In this document: in pieces, positions 32,491 to 45,738 of the stretch | How the letters are laid out: each line of letters opens with the position of its first letter | Position numbering within the stretch: the first letter of the stretch is position 1 | NCBI GenBank assembly: GCA_035610835.1 | Contig: CM069443.1 | Location: forward strand, 64,203,577-64,267,576 | Direction of reading: 5' to 3' | DNA length: 64,000 nucleotides | Source of the DNA: Ophiura sarsii | Lineage: Eukaryota; Echinodermata; Ophiuroidea; Amphilepidida; Ophiuridae | Notes under the pieces: model-generated | The model's database searches: none | What the model was told of the DNA's origin: nothing | Seen by the model: the letters and a program-made list of their open reading frames with translations, nothing else | Program-made: the position numbers and the translations under genes

Positions 32491-32853
32491 CTTTAAAAGG
32501 TATATTATGTGATCTTTTCCAGGAGATGCCCTCAAATCCTCAAAAGAATTTTGGAAGCAAGATTTTCTTGCAGATTTATATTTCTGATCATAAATCATAA
32601 ATTTATTCCGAGTTACAGAGCGATACGATTCCTAATTACATCAAAATCATGGGTTTAGAGTGAATTTAGAGTTTAAAAATAACCCAACCGTTTATATTCA
32701 CTCTTATACCATGATTTTGAAGTAATTAGGAATCGTATCGCCCTATAATTTGGAATGTTACGATTTATGATCAGAATGTAAATCTGCAAGAAAATCTGCT
32801 TCAATTTTTCCCCCGAGGATAGGGCGTTCCCTGGAAACGATCGCATATACCTA
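32491..32853. mobile_element. MITE family C, copy 2
   Basis: Starts TTTAAAAGGTATATTATGTG and ends CCTGGAAACGATCGCATATA with the same hairpin centre as 29957-30339. Lies about 465 bp upstream of the RPL12 start codon. Confidence 0.85.
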
Positions 32854-33317
32854 AAAATAGGTAAATAATTGAGAAAGACTTGACTCTGGTCACATCCATC
32901 TGTCAATGAATTGACTTAACTTGTGACAGTCGAGGGCGGACGAGGGCGGTCCACACTTTGAAAAAGACACGGAAAAGAATTGCGTGGTGAATCCTTTTTC
33001 TTTTTTATTTGATCCTAAATCGATACTTGTTTGCCGAGTCCACGACCGCCTGCGTAGTGCTAAAATATAGTATTTGCATGATTTGAGGGCGTCAAAAGAC
33101 AACCTCGTTATAAGAATTCACGCGTATCCGTCACGAGAAACTCTGATGACATATGCATTATGCCGTGGGGGTCGAGGCTATTTGTTTAGCCATCTGCCTT
33201 TTTCGCAATTTACGTGCTAGGTGCAAGTGCAACGTCTTCGGTAGTGTCCAGAATCGGGCTCATCCGACACTTTCACCAAATATTTTTGTGTTTTTAACAA
33301 GACCCCAATAAACAAAA
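32854..33317 (+). promoter_or_regulatory. RPL12 upstream region
   Basis: No TATA box. A pyrimidine stretch CTGCCTTTTTCGC at about 33197 would suit a 5'TOP start typical of ribosomal protein genes. This is an inference from position and composition only. Confidence 0.3.
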
Positions 33318-33354
33318 ATGCCTCCCAAATTTGATCCCAATGAGATTAAGATCG
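33318..33354 (+). CDS. RPL12: RPL12 exon 1
   Basis: Reads [12 protein letters not shown] plus one base; donor ATCG/GTAAGT. Start context AAAAATG. Too short to be seen as an open frame. Confidence 0.93.
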
Positions 33355-36300
33355 GTAAGTGTAACATTTAGTCAAATTTTAGGTCTTGATTGAAGATCGA
33401 AATTACTCGTGCATCTGTTGATAATGGAAGACGGGCTGTCGATTGGCTATTTTAGGCAGTCCATGCATGCACGCTCCATGCATGCACACTCCAGACAATT
33501 TCAGGGAGGTTTAACAATTCATACTTTCCATTTGGTGTATAGTTTTGAAATGTAGTGCCTAGCGAAATGAATGATTATCACAAGAGAAGCAAACTATACT
33601 ACTAGTAGTGATGCTACACAGTATTTAAATATTTATATTAGACATAGGCTATCAAGTTACCCCTCATTTTGAAGCTCATAATGTTGCGCATCTATTGAAG
33701 TGACGTTTTTTTTTAATTGGTGCCGCGTATGCTAATTAACAGTAATTAAATATTCATATGCGGAAAATTCTGCGGAATATTGTTTTTAGGTAATTAAAGG
33801 TAAAATGTATTGATTTTTTTTCATTTTTGGCTCACTTGGCAGATGATATTATCAGAAAACCTAATCCTAGACATTAATGCCTAACTTAAACTTGTTAAAA
33901 TGTTTAATTACCAAGTTATTGTAGTAATTATTGATGTTGCGCAATACAACATTCGTATGTCCATTTAAGAAATACATAATATTGACCAACAAAAATAAAA
34001 AATTGACCCAATTTTAGAAAAAAATTAAGCTAAAAAGATAGCTAATAATTTAATTAATATAATAATAAGTCCCTTTAATAAATATAAATAAATTTGAATA
34101 ACCCAACTTACAAATAAATAACATTAATCCAGTTCCCTAGAAGTAAAATCAAATTTCCTTTAATGCCCATAGGAATCAATAGCATAATGACCAATTTGCC
34201 CCAAATGTGCCTGATTTTGTATGTCATGAGGTCTCAAACTTTTAGCGGGCGCTATTTCGCGCGTCTCATTTGCCTCATGTGTTTGGTATCACTAGAAAGT
34301 GCACATTCTAAACTGCCTAAAAATCGCAATCATGAACAATCATCAGAGGGGTAAGGCCAAGAAATCACCAATTTATTCCAAAAATAATTTAAAAAACATC
34401 AAAAATTCTGCAAAATCTTCCCCATTTCTTCATTATTAAAGCAATTTCAACCATTTTTTGAATGATTTGAGGGAAAAAATACTTTTGTACGTATTTCTAG
34501 ACATTAATCACCCACCATGCAATGCGAGACACCAGCAATATCATCATTGACAAGATTTTCAAAATGGCGATTTTCGGTAGCGATGTCTGTTCGGAGCGCT
34601 TTTTTCACGATTTGTTAACGATATTTTCTGCAGATTTTTTTCAAATCTGAGGAAATATTATAGTAAAACATACTTTCATGCAATACTGTTTTTAATTTTG
34701 TTGCTGTATTTCGTATATTTCAAACACTATAGTCCATTTCCGAGAGCAATTTTTTGCGTGTTACAGAATAGCAGCACTGATTTCAATGCGCTGTGTAGCA
34801 TCGCTACTACTAGCTAGGCCTTCATCATTAGGCTAAATATATTATTATAAATATTGAACGAACAACAGTCAACACGCATTCGTGTCAATCAAATTCAAGA
34901 ATATTTTCAAAGTAAGATAATGATCATGCATGCATGCAATATGCCCTTCCAGTTTGTTCGTTTAATCGGCGTTAACAATAACTTAATAAGAAGAAAAATG
35001 AACTGGTTGTCCAGCGGCATGTAGAACAGTCTTAAACGGTACTCTTTATAATAATAATACTAATAAATCATGCTTATAAATAAATAGATACTCATGACTA
35101 CTAGAGATGCATCGCCATGACTTTTCCTAATACTATAGTAATAGTACCAGCGCGTGTAAAAATGACTTGAGAATGTGATATTCAAAACTAGTTTCTGAAA
35201 GTTTCAAAAGGTTTCTTGTAATGCTGATTCAATGATTAACGTATTCATTAACACAGTCTAGTCTAGATACTATCGCTAAATTCCCAGATCTACTTCTAGA
35301 CTAAACTTAATTTCAAAATGTCATTTTTAACCACATTCCATCATGCATATTTTCAAAGTATTCTCTAAGTAATTCTGCAAGTAGTTATCGAAAAACCTAC
35401 CCAAAAAGTAGCATAACTTTCCCAAAACTCCAGATTTTTTCCCACTACTTTAGCCATTTTGTCTGTTTTCATTTGGCCTATTTTGTCTGTTTTCATTTGG
35501 CCTAAAATGATCAAGGCCTGATGATGTCATCATCGGAAAACTTTGACAGACGCTAGGCCTCTCACAAATCCAAGTCTGTGAAAAGATAGGCTGGCCTCAA
35601 AAACACTGACGTCATAATGAGCTGCGCTACTGCGCAGTACTCCAAACAATCCCAGCGGTCACGCTGGCTGGCTGCTGGTGTACTCATTAGCATAATTTAT
35701 CCAGATTCTATGCCCAGTGTTCTACGTGCGTATTGAACAAAATATGAATCGTACTACTGACACTTATTTCTGCTCTCTATTGTCTTATCTTATACAGTTT
35801 TCCTGCGAGCTGTTGGTGGAGAAGTAGGTGCTACATCAACTCTTGCCCCCAAGATTGGTCCCCTTGGTTTGGTAAGTAAACTTGATGTGGATGATTTAGT
35901 TTTACTTTACCTAGCTACAAAAACTAGTATACAGTGTCGTGATAGGGCGATCCAAATTTAAGTAAGGTTTTAGCCAAGACATACATATACTGTGAACATT
36001 AAACATGATATCTAAAGCAAAAGTGTGACTAATTTTATTCAGAAAAGTTGTAAAATAATGAAAATCTTGATCAAAATATCTGACACCGACTCCGATACTT
36101 TCTTTTCATAGCTCCCAGACAGAGCTATAATACTTCATACCGATATTCACGACATTGAGAAACGAATCTCTAGGAGGAGATAAGGAGTGATTTTGGGAAT
36201 AAATGTCTGGATGGCAAACAAGCTCTGCCAGGGTCAAACCAGGCTGGGAGTCAGTCCAAGCACTATCTATGAGGTTGTGTTCTTCAAAATCTTTGTGCTT

Positions 36301-39257
36301 TTGTTATCAAACATAGCCTACCATACCATGCTGGCTGGTGTAATGAGACTGGGAAGCAGGGGGTCATAACTCAACTTTGGTGTACTATTTCCAAGTTCTC
36401 AGTAATTATAAATACATATTGATACCTCAAATAATTGTTCTCATCAAGAACAGATTTTTCACACTGCAAGTATGAAGTATCCAACCGGAAGGATTGCAAA
36501 TTGCAATGTTGCTTGGTACCATCTGCGAGAATGGATTCTTCAGTGTGTGGTTTTTGTGACACTTAGGGTTCTCGATTAATTTGTAACCTGCTTTTATTTA
36601 TTTTTTCCAACAGTCTCCAAAAAAAGTTGGTGATGACATTGCCAAGGCAACCCAAGATTGGAAGGGTCTGAAAATCACTGTCCAACTGACCATCCAGAAT
36701 CGTCAGGCTAAGGTCTCTGTCGTCCCCAGTGCATCATCTCTGATCATTAAGGCTCTGAAGGAACCACCACGTGACCGCAAGAAGGTGAAAAATGGTAGGT
36801 GCTGGCTGGCTGGCAAAAATAATATTGGCTTGAATAGCAAATTTGTGAATGTTCAATCTGTATGTTGCCCTCCTGCTCAAGATATAACCCACACTCCCTA
36901 CAGAAGTGGTGGAAATAGGATTGTTAATATCATAGGCAAAACACGCCAAATGGTCAGATATGTGCTTACTTTGGTCAAAATAAAATACACTTCCGCACTA
37001 AACATGGGGAGAGGATGATTGTATGGGCCATCTAAAGGGGGAATCCCCCTGATCTACACATGGCTAATTGATCAGGATTTGTTTGCTTTGATTATAATAC
37101 AGTTCGAGTTTGAGCATAGGCATCACAGATGCCACATTTTGATGAAGCCACAAACTGAGTGGCATGGCAAATCCACAGAATGATAGCTCTCAAATTTCCT
37201 CTGATCATGTGAGTTTACTTAATTAATTTTCACGTTTTTGTTTCCTTTCTGCAGTATCTCACAACGGCAACGTGACCCTTGATGAGATCATCGATATCGC
37301 CCGAATTATGCGCGAGAGATCCATGGCCCGTACCTTGGCCGGAACCGTGAAAGAGATCCTGGGAACCGCCCAGTCTGTCGGCTGCACCGTTGAAGGATCC
37401 CATCCACATGACATCATTGAATCCATTGATGATGGGGAGACAGAAATCCCGGAGGTAAATATACACAGGCCTCGAAATAAGGAGGGCCCTCAGGTCAAAA
37501 GCCCTAAAAAAATAATGAGGACCCTTGACTCTTCTATCATGGGGGTCCTCAGGACCCACAAAAAAGAAATACATACAGAAAATTGTGTGCATTTTTTTAA
37601 ACAAAAGATGTTGCTGATGACATATCCTATGATGTAGTACTTAAACATTAACAGCAGGGTTTAAAATATGGGGAATCTACAAATGTTATGATATATACAT
37701 GTTATCCAGACATCTTGAATCCAAAAGTCAAAACTCATGTCAAATTTCAAATGTTTTGGACCCTTGAAAATAAGTGAGGACCCTTGAAATTTCAGAGGCG
37801 AGGGTTCAGAGGACCCTTTGATTTTTATTTTTATTTCGAGGCCTGAATATACACCACAGAAAAGAAAGTCTTCACTCATCAGACCTTAACTTTGAATCGC
37901 ATACTTTTGTAATTACAAAATTTAAATTATTGATACAGATCTTCCGTTCGGCAAAATTAATTGTTCAGCCAAATTTTGATACATCATTTGTTACCAAAGA
38001 TGGTCAATTGTATGATGAAACGTGCAGTATAGAAGGTTATGATTGATGCGAAAATAACATCTTAAACAAGAGTGCCAATTGATACTCCTTGTGCCTGTAT
38101 TGCATTGTGTCATTGTGTGTAATCTAAAATATATATTGTTATCAATCTTGAACAATTTACCATCTTGGGTAGCAAATGGGAATCAAAATTTAACTAACAA
38201 GATTCTCAATTATTAAAAAAGAAACCCTGTTCTACAGGCAAACGGACCTCTCGGGATGGGTCATTCAGTTGGCTGTTTGTTATTGTTATACTTTTTCACC
38301 CTTAAAAATGACCATAAAAATCAAACAAATCTGTGAAAATGTTGCCGTTTTTTTGTTGAGTATTTTACCAAGCCAACCAAAATATTTGGGTCGGTATTCA
38401 TTTGCACATGAACATTCTTTTCACCAATTTCTATTTAAAAAAATGGGTCAGTCCGGCGTGTAGAACAAGGTTTTCTTTTTTCGTCGCCTAATATATTCAA
38501 AGTTATCACCTCTTACTAAGTGTGGACTTTCTTTTCCCTACTAAGGAGGGGATTGTTCAAATAAAAGTAAATCAAGTGATTATTACTCATACTCCTAATC
38601 TCCCCATGTACATCAGATTTCTACAGCAAACATATGCTTGTATCCTCAGCCTTGTATCCTATACAATCGTATGGTGACCAAAAAACTTCTTATGGCAGAG
38701 GGTGTGGGATTTGGTTTCACACCATAGCATCTCCAGCCCTGATTGGACCCATATTTGGCCCCTTTCACCCTAATTTGGAATAACAAAATAGCATTCATGT
38801 GACTTACTTCTTTATGGCGGGTGAAATTCCCGAACCACGATGCTTCTTCAAATCTTCCTTTCCAACATAGCTGTCTTGATTTCTTTTACCTGCAATCCTG
38901 TGTCACGCTTTTGATTTCTTTGACCTGCAATCTGGTGTCACACATAAGTATGTCAATGTAGGTTTAGGGCTGGTCTACCAGACTTTCTAACTCCCATGTT
39001 TTGGCGTCCAATGTATGAGTTTGGAGACCAGCTCATTGGACCCTCTGAAGCAGTGTCCTGCAAATCTTGCTCTACGTTCTCTGATCTTATCCGAGACTTA
39101 GGGCATATTCATGTGAAACACCATGTTTGTTTTGTTACTTTCAAAATATAAAATTCCCAAAACTACTAATTCTTGAAAGCTATGATGCCCGTGACAATTG
39201 CTTAATTTTGATATTGACCGTCTTTCCTTTTCTGTTTTGATTTCATCGCAGGAATAA
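33318..39257 (+). CDS. RPL12: Ribosomal protein L12 (uL11), 5 exons
   Basis: Family knowledge: uL11 sits at the base of the P-stalk of the large ribosomal subunit and helps recruit translation factors. Coding exons 33318-33354, 35798-35871, 36614-36794, 37255-37454 and 39252-39257 join in frame to exactly 165 aa, the length of human RPL12. Seen: [11 protein letters not shown] start; [72 protein letters not shown] near the end. All introns are GT/AG (phases 1, 0, 1, 0). Intron 4 carries a hAT-type MITE 11 bp after its donor, and intron 3 a candidate box C/D snoRNA. Very strong identification. Confidence 0.96.
33355..35797 (+). other. RPL12 intron 1 (2.4 kb)
   Basis: AT-rich. A direct repeat of CATTTTGTCTGTTTTCATTTGG lies at about 35456-35502. 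No other gene or recognised element seen. Confidence 0.55.
35798..35871 (+). CDS. RPL12: RPL12 exon 2
   Basis: 74 nt, acceptor TTATCTTATACAG, donor TTTG/GTAAGT. Completes a Val codon, then [20 protein letters not shown] and PLGL. Confidence 0.95.
36614..36794 (+). CDS. RPL12: RPL12 exon 3
   Basis: 181 nt, acceptor TTTTTTCCAACAG, donor AATG/GTAGGT. Starts [18 protein letters not shown] and ends [12 protein letters not shown]. Confidence 0.96.
37133..37211 (+). ncRNA. Candidate box C/D snoRNA in RPL12 intron 3
   Basis: C box TGATGA (37140-37145), D' CTGA (37155-37158), C'-like TGATAG (37181-37186), D box CTGA (37201-37204), flanked by a CACAT/ATGTG stem (37133-37137, 37207-37211). The D box is 50 nt before the 3' splice site. 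Ribosomal protein introns often host snoRNAs. Against it: only 9 nt between C and D', and the rRNA target is not identified. The short motifs could be chance. Confidence 0.35.
37255..37454 (+). CDS. RPL12: RPL12 exon 4
   Basis: 200 nt, acceptor TTTCCTTTCTGCAG, donor GGAG/GTAAAT. Starts [18 protein letters not shown], ends [12 protein letters not shown]. Confidence 0.96.
37466..37845. mobile_element. hAT-type MITE in RPL12 intron 4
   Basis: 380 bp, perfect 15-bp inverted ends CAGGCCTCGAAATAA / TTATTTCGAGGCCTG and perfect 8-bp duplication AATATACA (37458-37465, 37846-37853). Internal inverted phrases with GAGGACCCTTGA. Confidence 0.95.
38213..38490. mobile_element. MITE family D, copy 2 (in RPL12 intron 4)
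   Basis: Left AAGAAACCCTGTTCTACAGG, right GTAGAACAAGGTTTTC then TTTTTTCGTCGCC; matches 19361-19958 without its nested insert. Confidence 0.78.
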
Positions 39258-39480
39258 ACTTGACACCAGCAGCAGATGATGATGGGTTGTGTGCAGAGGA
39301 AGAACGACCGCAATCTTAAAATGTCCAGTTTTGATACGTACCATGTTCTCAATATTGGTAATATTCCAACGTGATTATCTGGAGCGGCAGTTACTGCCTT
39401 CATCAATGTTCAGTTTATCAAAATTGGTTTAAGAAAGAGGCAAATAAGAAACAAATAAAGAAAAACACAAGAATCTTTCA
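39252..39480 (+). CDS. RPL12: RPL12 exon 5: one codon plus stop, then 3'UTR
   Basis: Acceptor TTGATTTCATCGCAG followed by GAA TAA, so the protein ends EIPEE. The choice gives exactly 165 aa; the alternative (reading through the donor of exon 4) runs into a transposon. The coding part is 39252-39257; the UTR extends to about 39480 after AATAAA. Confidence 0.82.
39454..39459 (+). terminator. Poly(A) signal of RPL12
   Basis: AATAAA about 200 bp after the stop codon. Confidence 0.7.
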
Positions 39481-39576
39481 AGAGCAAAATCTTTGGTGTT
39501 GTCGTATTTTAATTTGTCTCTTCTATGGCGGTTTAAAATGTCCATAGATGCTATTTGTAATTTGACCTGGCCAGAC

Positions 39577-40123
39577 CAGACATGCCAACTAGTACGTTTT
39601 TCCCGTATTTCGTTAAAAATACGGGCATATGGGATTTTCCAAAAAAATACGTTTTTAACCATTGTAGACCTCCAAAAGAAAAATCCTTTCAAAAACGACT
39701 GCAAGGCCAACCATTGTAGACCTCCAAAAGAAAAATCCTTTCAAAAACAACTGCAAGGCAAAGAATCCTTTTCAAAAACGACTGCAAGTAAAGACTTTTA
39801 TCGCCACAAGCCCTGTGGTATAAACATGATAACACGAGGCTCGTTTCGCCACTTGATTTGTAAGCTCGTATGTGATTGGATAATATAGTGATTTGGGACT
39901 CTATTAACCAATCGGAACACTGCATACAAAGCTTAAGGTTTTAACAATATTCACAAAAAATACATCGATATCGCCGCCAAATGCAAGCACGTCTGCGAAA
40001 TAATTCACGATTCGTAAGTAAGGTCGTTTATGCATGTTTTAGAAAAATACAGGTTTTCAATGAAAAATACAGGTTAGGGGGTTTCAGAATACAGTTTTCT
40101 GATCCCAGAGGTTGGCATGTCTG
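39577..40123. mobile_element. hAT-like element just after RPL12
   Basis: Inverted ends CAGACATGCCAAC / GTTGGCATGTCTG (13 bp perfect). The flanks resemble an imperfect duplication (GCCAGACC / GTCAGACT). Contains a direct repeat of about 55 bp (CCATTGTAGACCTCCAAAAG), present twice at 39658-39770. Confidence 0.7.
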
Positions 40124-41649
40124 TCAGACTGGTTGCGGTGGGGTTAAACATAGGATATTTGCAGCTTGGGATCATCGCATGTGATGTGTTTAAGCTCATA
40201 TTTATTCTTGACGTATTTGCCCCAACAAATTTGAGGTCGGGTTGGTTGGTCGACTATGAGTGACGGACTGCGGTCTGTCAAGGTTTCATGTCAAGACAAA
40301 ATTGGTAAATGTCAATTTTACTAATGTTTCCTGTGTGATATTTAATTTAAAGTTGTATGTTCCGATCACTTTTTTGAGGCTATGATTTTTTTTTTCACAT
40401 CAAGATATTTTGATGAATGCTAGACACTTCGCCTCCAATGAATTCCGCCTCCCGAAAATGTTGCCTCCTGCAAATATTGCCTCCCGTAAATTTTGCCTGC
40501 CGTGAATTACGCCTACGTACAACTTCGCCTCCCTATTTATTCCGCGTGCTTGGCTTAACATTGATAGCAGCGTCGGCGCGGTCGGGCCTCTAGTGTAAGC
40601 CTATTGATTATGTGGTACCGTTGCAAATCCGACTGGTATGTAGACCGGAGTAGACCTACTTGAAATTATTTAGCGTGCATGACTGAACGGAAGTATAGCC
40701 ATACAGCGCAGCGGTTTGCCCTGCTCGTCAGTGCCCCGATCCAGTGCCCCGATTCAGTGCCCGGCCGCGTGCCTTTGGACGGACCCGTGGCTCGTGATAT
40801 GGCGGCGTGTGTCCCAGTGAAAGGTGTTCTATAGTTGTATTCCTTATCAATCAGCATATAGGGATATGCATTTTGAGTTTGACAGTAAGCCTAAGCTCTG
40901 TGTCTATATAATGAACAATTATTATGTTTTGAGGTGTCCAAGTCTGGTAGGCCTATAATATAGGATCCAAACATAATCATGATACTGAAAACGGATGTAT
41001 TGGTCTCGCTATGACTGAGTTCCAAAATTAAAATTAAAAACTCTTAGCTCGACCACTATCATGACTATGGTTTCAATCCAATGTTTTTACCAAGATCTCA
41101 TCTTTATTGTTCGGCACAAAGCTCAATTATACAGATCTATCAATTGTTGGTGATGTTAAATACAGCAAATCTATGAAGCAATGTTCTGCTTGAGCATGTT
41201 CAGGGATCATTTAGGCTATACCATAGGCTTATTTAAAGTTTGGCCGATGTAGTAGGCCTATAAGTGGGTTATATACCCTGAAAGTGAAAAAATCATTCAC
41301 CGATTTTCCATGATCGAAACGGAACTGATAAAAGACTTTCGATGAAATTAACCGAGAAAATGTGTTCCCCATTATATAAAATGTCTGATAGGCCTATAGA
41401 ACAAATCAATATAATTTCATAATAATAACATCACGCTTGCTCATCCTTTATGCGTGTCCCGGCCCCCGTAAAATATTTGGTGCCACCAGCAAGCATTTGA
41501 AATTTGTTTTCTTTCGTCTCTATATAATCGAAAAATCACCAATCAGCTACGGTGTTATTCCAGGAATTTCAAATAACCGTATTTGTGTGTCCCCTTACTT
41601 TATTTAATACAATTTAATATGATAATGCTCTTTCGTGTAATTCAAAGAT

Positions 41650-43025
41650 GTCTTCACACTTTTCACGCGGCCGGCGTCTGCAGACGATCCAAAATGTTTG
41701 ATTGAAAAAATGTCAAAATTTACCATTGGAATCACCATGTAAAATGCATTCAAATAAGTACAAACATGCTTATTATTTGTTCTGTTATCCTTGAGATAGA
41801 CAGAGTTTCTGAAAAAGGTTTCTGAAAAGTATGTTTTGTGTTAAACCAATAGCCGCGTGTAAAGTGTTCAAACTTAAAGAACTCCAGATTAGCCAATTAA
41901 AAGTAACAAACAATTCAAACAATTAATAATGTTGACATTGAACTTTTGTTTTATTAATCGTAGTCATCGGGCAATCATTCAAACAAATATACAATTATAC
42001 ACAAATTTGATGATAAACAAACAAACAAACACAATCAAGTTAATGAATCCATATTAATTCAACAAATCAAAACAACAATCATTGCAAAAAGGGGATTGAA
42101 GAAGGTCGAATTTCACTATGATTTCATAATTTAATTAGCAAGCATTGAGACGACATAACCGAAAAACATAAATCAGCTAGTGTTATTCTAGGAATTTCAA
42201 CCATAACCATGATAACCGGATTGTGCGTCCCTTAATTTATTTACAGTTGAAAATGACATAATGCTCTTCCGTGTATTTCAAAGATGTCTTAAACATTATC
42301 CACAAGTCTGCAGACAATCCAAAATTGCACAAAATGTTTCAAAAATATCTTAATTATTGTCATTTACCATATTTGGAATATCATCATGTAAAATGCATTC
42401 AAATAAGTACAAACATGCCTATTATCTGTTCTGTTAGCCTTGAGATAGACATGAGAGTTAGAAAAAGGTTTCTGAGAAGTATGTTTTTTGTACCGTGGTT
42501 AAACCAATAGCCGCGTGGAAAGTGTTCAAACTTAAAGTTAAAGAACTCCAGATTGGCCATTTAACAAGCAATTCAAACAATTAATGTTGACATTGAACTT
42601 CTGTTTTATTAATCGTAGTCATCGGGCAATCATTCAAACACATATACAAGCTATACACAAATTTGATGATACACAACCAAACACATTCAAGTTTATAAAT
42701 CCATATTAATTCAACAAATCACTAATCATTACAAAACGTCAGAGGGGATTGAAGAAGGTTGAATTTCACAATGTTTTCACAATTTAATTAGCAAGCATTG
42801 AAACGTGTTTTCTGTCGTCTGTCGCATAACCGAAAACATAAATCAGCTAATGTTATTCTAAGAATTTGAACCATAACCGGATTGTGCATCCCTTAATTTA
42901 TTTTAAACAGTTGAAAATGACATAATGCTCTTTCGTGTATTTCAAGGATGTCTTAACATTATCCACCCGTCGGCAGACAATCCAAAATTGCACAAAATGT
43001 TTCAAAAATGTCAAAATTACTGAAC
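41650..43025. repeat. Dispersed repeat units inside the large element
   Basis: Two long related units (about 640 bp each; phrases AGCCGCGTG.AAAGTGTTCAAAC, TCGTAGTCATCGGGCAATCA, CTGCAGACGATCCAAAATG) plus a third partial. Related to 25060-25625 in reverse. Confidence 0.75.
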
Positions 43026-45738
43026 GTCATTGATCAATAGTTTTTACGGTTTGGGTATATCGGAATCCCGACGGCGAACCCGGTGAAAAGTTATAATTTA
43101 TATGTAATTATTATGATAGACATGTTCACTTATTTTAAGTGCGATAGAAGTTTGGATAAACAACAATCAAATGGAAATGTTCTAAGCATCAATTGAATCC
43201 AAATAAAAGGACAAACAATTCATTGCTATATCAGAGAGAATCAATTCATTTACGGTTATGGGTATGTAGATAGACATGTCCATTATTTTAAGCGCGACAG
43301 AAGTTTGGCAGAAGTTTGATCTCAATCACTTTTCAATCCCGCCAACTGTTTGTAAACCGTGTAGATTAAAGTTAATCACCGACAGATTATAACTTTTCTA
43401 TAGAATGAAAGACAGTGCTGTATATAACGATAAGAGATAATCGTTTACTATAATCTTGACTCGATACTTATTATCACCTTATTGTCTCTAATATTGAATT
43501 GGCATACCACACATTCACTAAAATAAACGATATTTATAATCTTTTTCCAACCGAATTTGACTGTAGGCCTAATGTATCAACATGTTAAAATGAACACACG
43601 CAAAAAGAAAAGAAAAACAAAAAGCAGTATATATTATCCAAATTAATATATAGTATACTAAATCAACTAAACTATTGTATATTACATTGAAGAAAATAGG
43701 CCTATACTTAGAATAACTTTAAATTATACTTTTTGAAATACTTTTTGAAAACAATTAATAACATTATAAGGCCGTCTTCATAATTATATTCAAGTTTATT
43801 TAAAGTGCATGAAATTGATAACACGATCAAACTGAGATTAAAATACCTAAAAATTCAAACCGGTTGGAAAGTAAGATTGAGATATTGGTTATTTTACAGA
43901 ATGCGTGTATAGGTATTAGAGCAGTATCTCCGAGTTTTAATTAAGCCGTTACAAAGTTTGAAAGAAGATTCAAATCTTAATATCTTCAATGTGAATGTGT
44001 TGCAAATGGCGATTTGGTTCGCTCCATGCCATTTCATGTCTATGATGAATATAAAACATAGTTGATATTTCAGAAAATACGAAAGTAGCACTGGACATGA
44101 AACAAATTTACCAAATCGGGGGCTGAAATTGAACCTGTGTCTCCCGCATGGAAGCCCACTTCCTATGAAACTATATAGCAGGAAAGGTGATAAATGTAAT
44201 AGGAATGTGTTTCGATTTTAATTTATTTTCGTGGCTATGTAGAATTTATGGTAATTCGTACATGTAGTACACAAAAGCGATATAGACCTATTATTTCTAT
44301 ATAAAACATATAATTATTTTCCAATTATTTGTATGGACAACTGCAAATGGCGGTCGATGGTCCGATGGCTTACCGACGAGAGTGTCATGCCTGAGTATTC
44401 AATGAAAATGAGCAGGAAGTATAAGTGTTCAAATGCAGGCTTGATCTTTCTCACTCAGTGTTCTTCTATAATAATAATGGGCACATTTTATTGACAACTT
44501 TTCTATATTCTTATGTTTAGTGCAATACTTTTATTATGGAAAGCAGGCTTTCCTATAACCCTTTTATTAGCCATGTGATACATTGGTTCTATCAAGGAGT
44601 TGGTTCCATGCAGTTGTATGTTTTCATTGTAGGCCTATTTGTTTGTTTTGGGCAAACTGCAATGCCTTCTAATCTGGCTTTATCTGTATGCTTATCAATG
44701 TTGTTTATAAATCAACGCGGGGAGAGATTAAAATAAAAATAAAATGAATGAAATTCAAATATTGCTCGTGTTGGAACAGTTTTAGAGTGGGAATCTTAGA
44801 GCGGATATTATAGCTACACGGCCGGCTACAGTATACAGTTGCAATCCAAGTGGTATTATCGATTTATTTTGAGTATACTAAAGATATGTTAAACGCAAGT
44901 TGAAATGGCTGTATACAATCGATGATTTTCTACCCCGTAATTTCTGGGTGTCAGCACGTGTGTGCTGACCGGGTGTGCTGATTCGTATCAATTTGCCTAT
45001 AGTATTGTAAAATCCTTACCACCACAGCAAGTATATTGTAAAATCCCTATCACCAGCAAATAGGCATACATGAAGTACAGTCATCACAATAAGTAACTGA
45101 CCAGGTAATAAATGTGCTGAGAACTCTAAAAGTATAACTCCTACATAAACATGTTAAATTATAAACATGTTGAGAAATTTCTCGTCTTGAATTTGAGATA
45201 TTACACGCTAAGAATGGCTGATTATTAAGGAAGTTTACAATCCCATATGTAGGCCTACTGTCAAGTCTGATTTTCAATTTCACATTTTCATTTTCAACAC
45301 GGGGGCTCAGACCGGCAAATTATTGATTACTTGTAGTGGTAGTGCCAATTCACCGGTCGATGGCCTGACTGTTGTATGAGTCGGCCGGTGGCATTGTTAC
45401 GCTTACTGACATACTCTCCCCATGTTGAAAAGAAAGTGTTAAATTGAAAATCAGACTTTTTTCCTAACGTTCGGGATCGTAGCTTCCTCTTTAATCAACC
45501 ATTCTTTAGCGTGTAGGGCCTAATATCTCAAATTCAAGAATAGAAATTTCTCAACAACTTTATAATTAAATGTATGTTTATGTAGGAGTTATACTTTTAG
45601 AGTTATCAGCATGTTTATTACCTGCTCAGTTACTTATTGTGATGACCTATTTGCGTTTAGTATTGTAAAATCCCTATACCACCGGCAAGTATTGTAGTCC
45701 CTGCCACCAGTAAAATATGGCAAGGCCCACTGCCCCAT
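43026..45738. other. Interior of large element, no gene seen
   Basis: A short duplicated phrase GATAGACATGT.CA.TTATTTTAAG occurs at 43115 and 43272. A diverged precursor of the direct-repeat family lies at 44995-45300 (TATTGTAAAATCC). No coding segment recognised. Confidence 0.45.

Noticed and set aside
37455..37637. Extension of RPL12 exon 4 through its donor
   Set aside because: Reads into the hAT-type MITE; the GAATAA terminal exon gives the conserved length.
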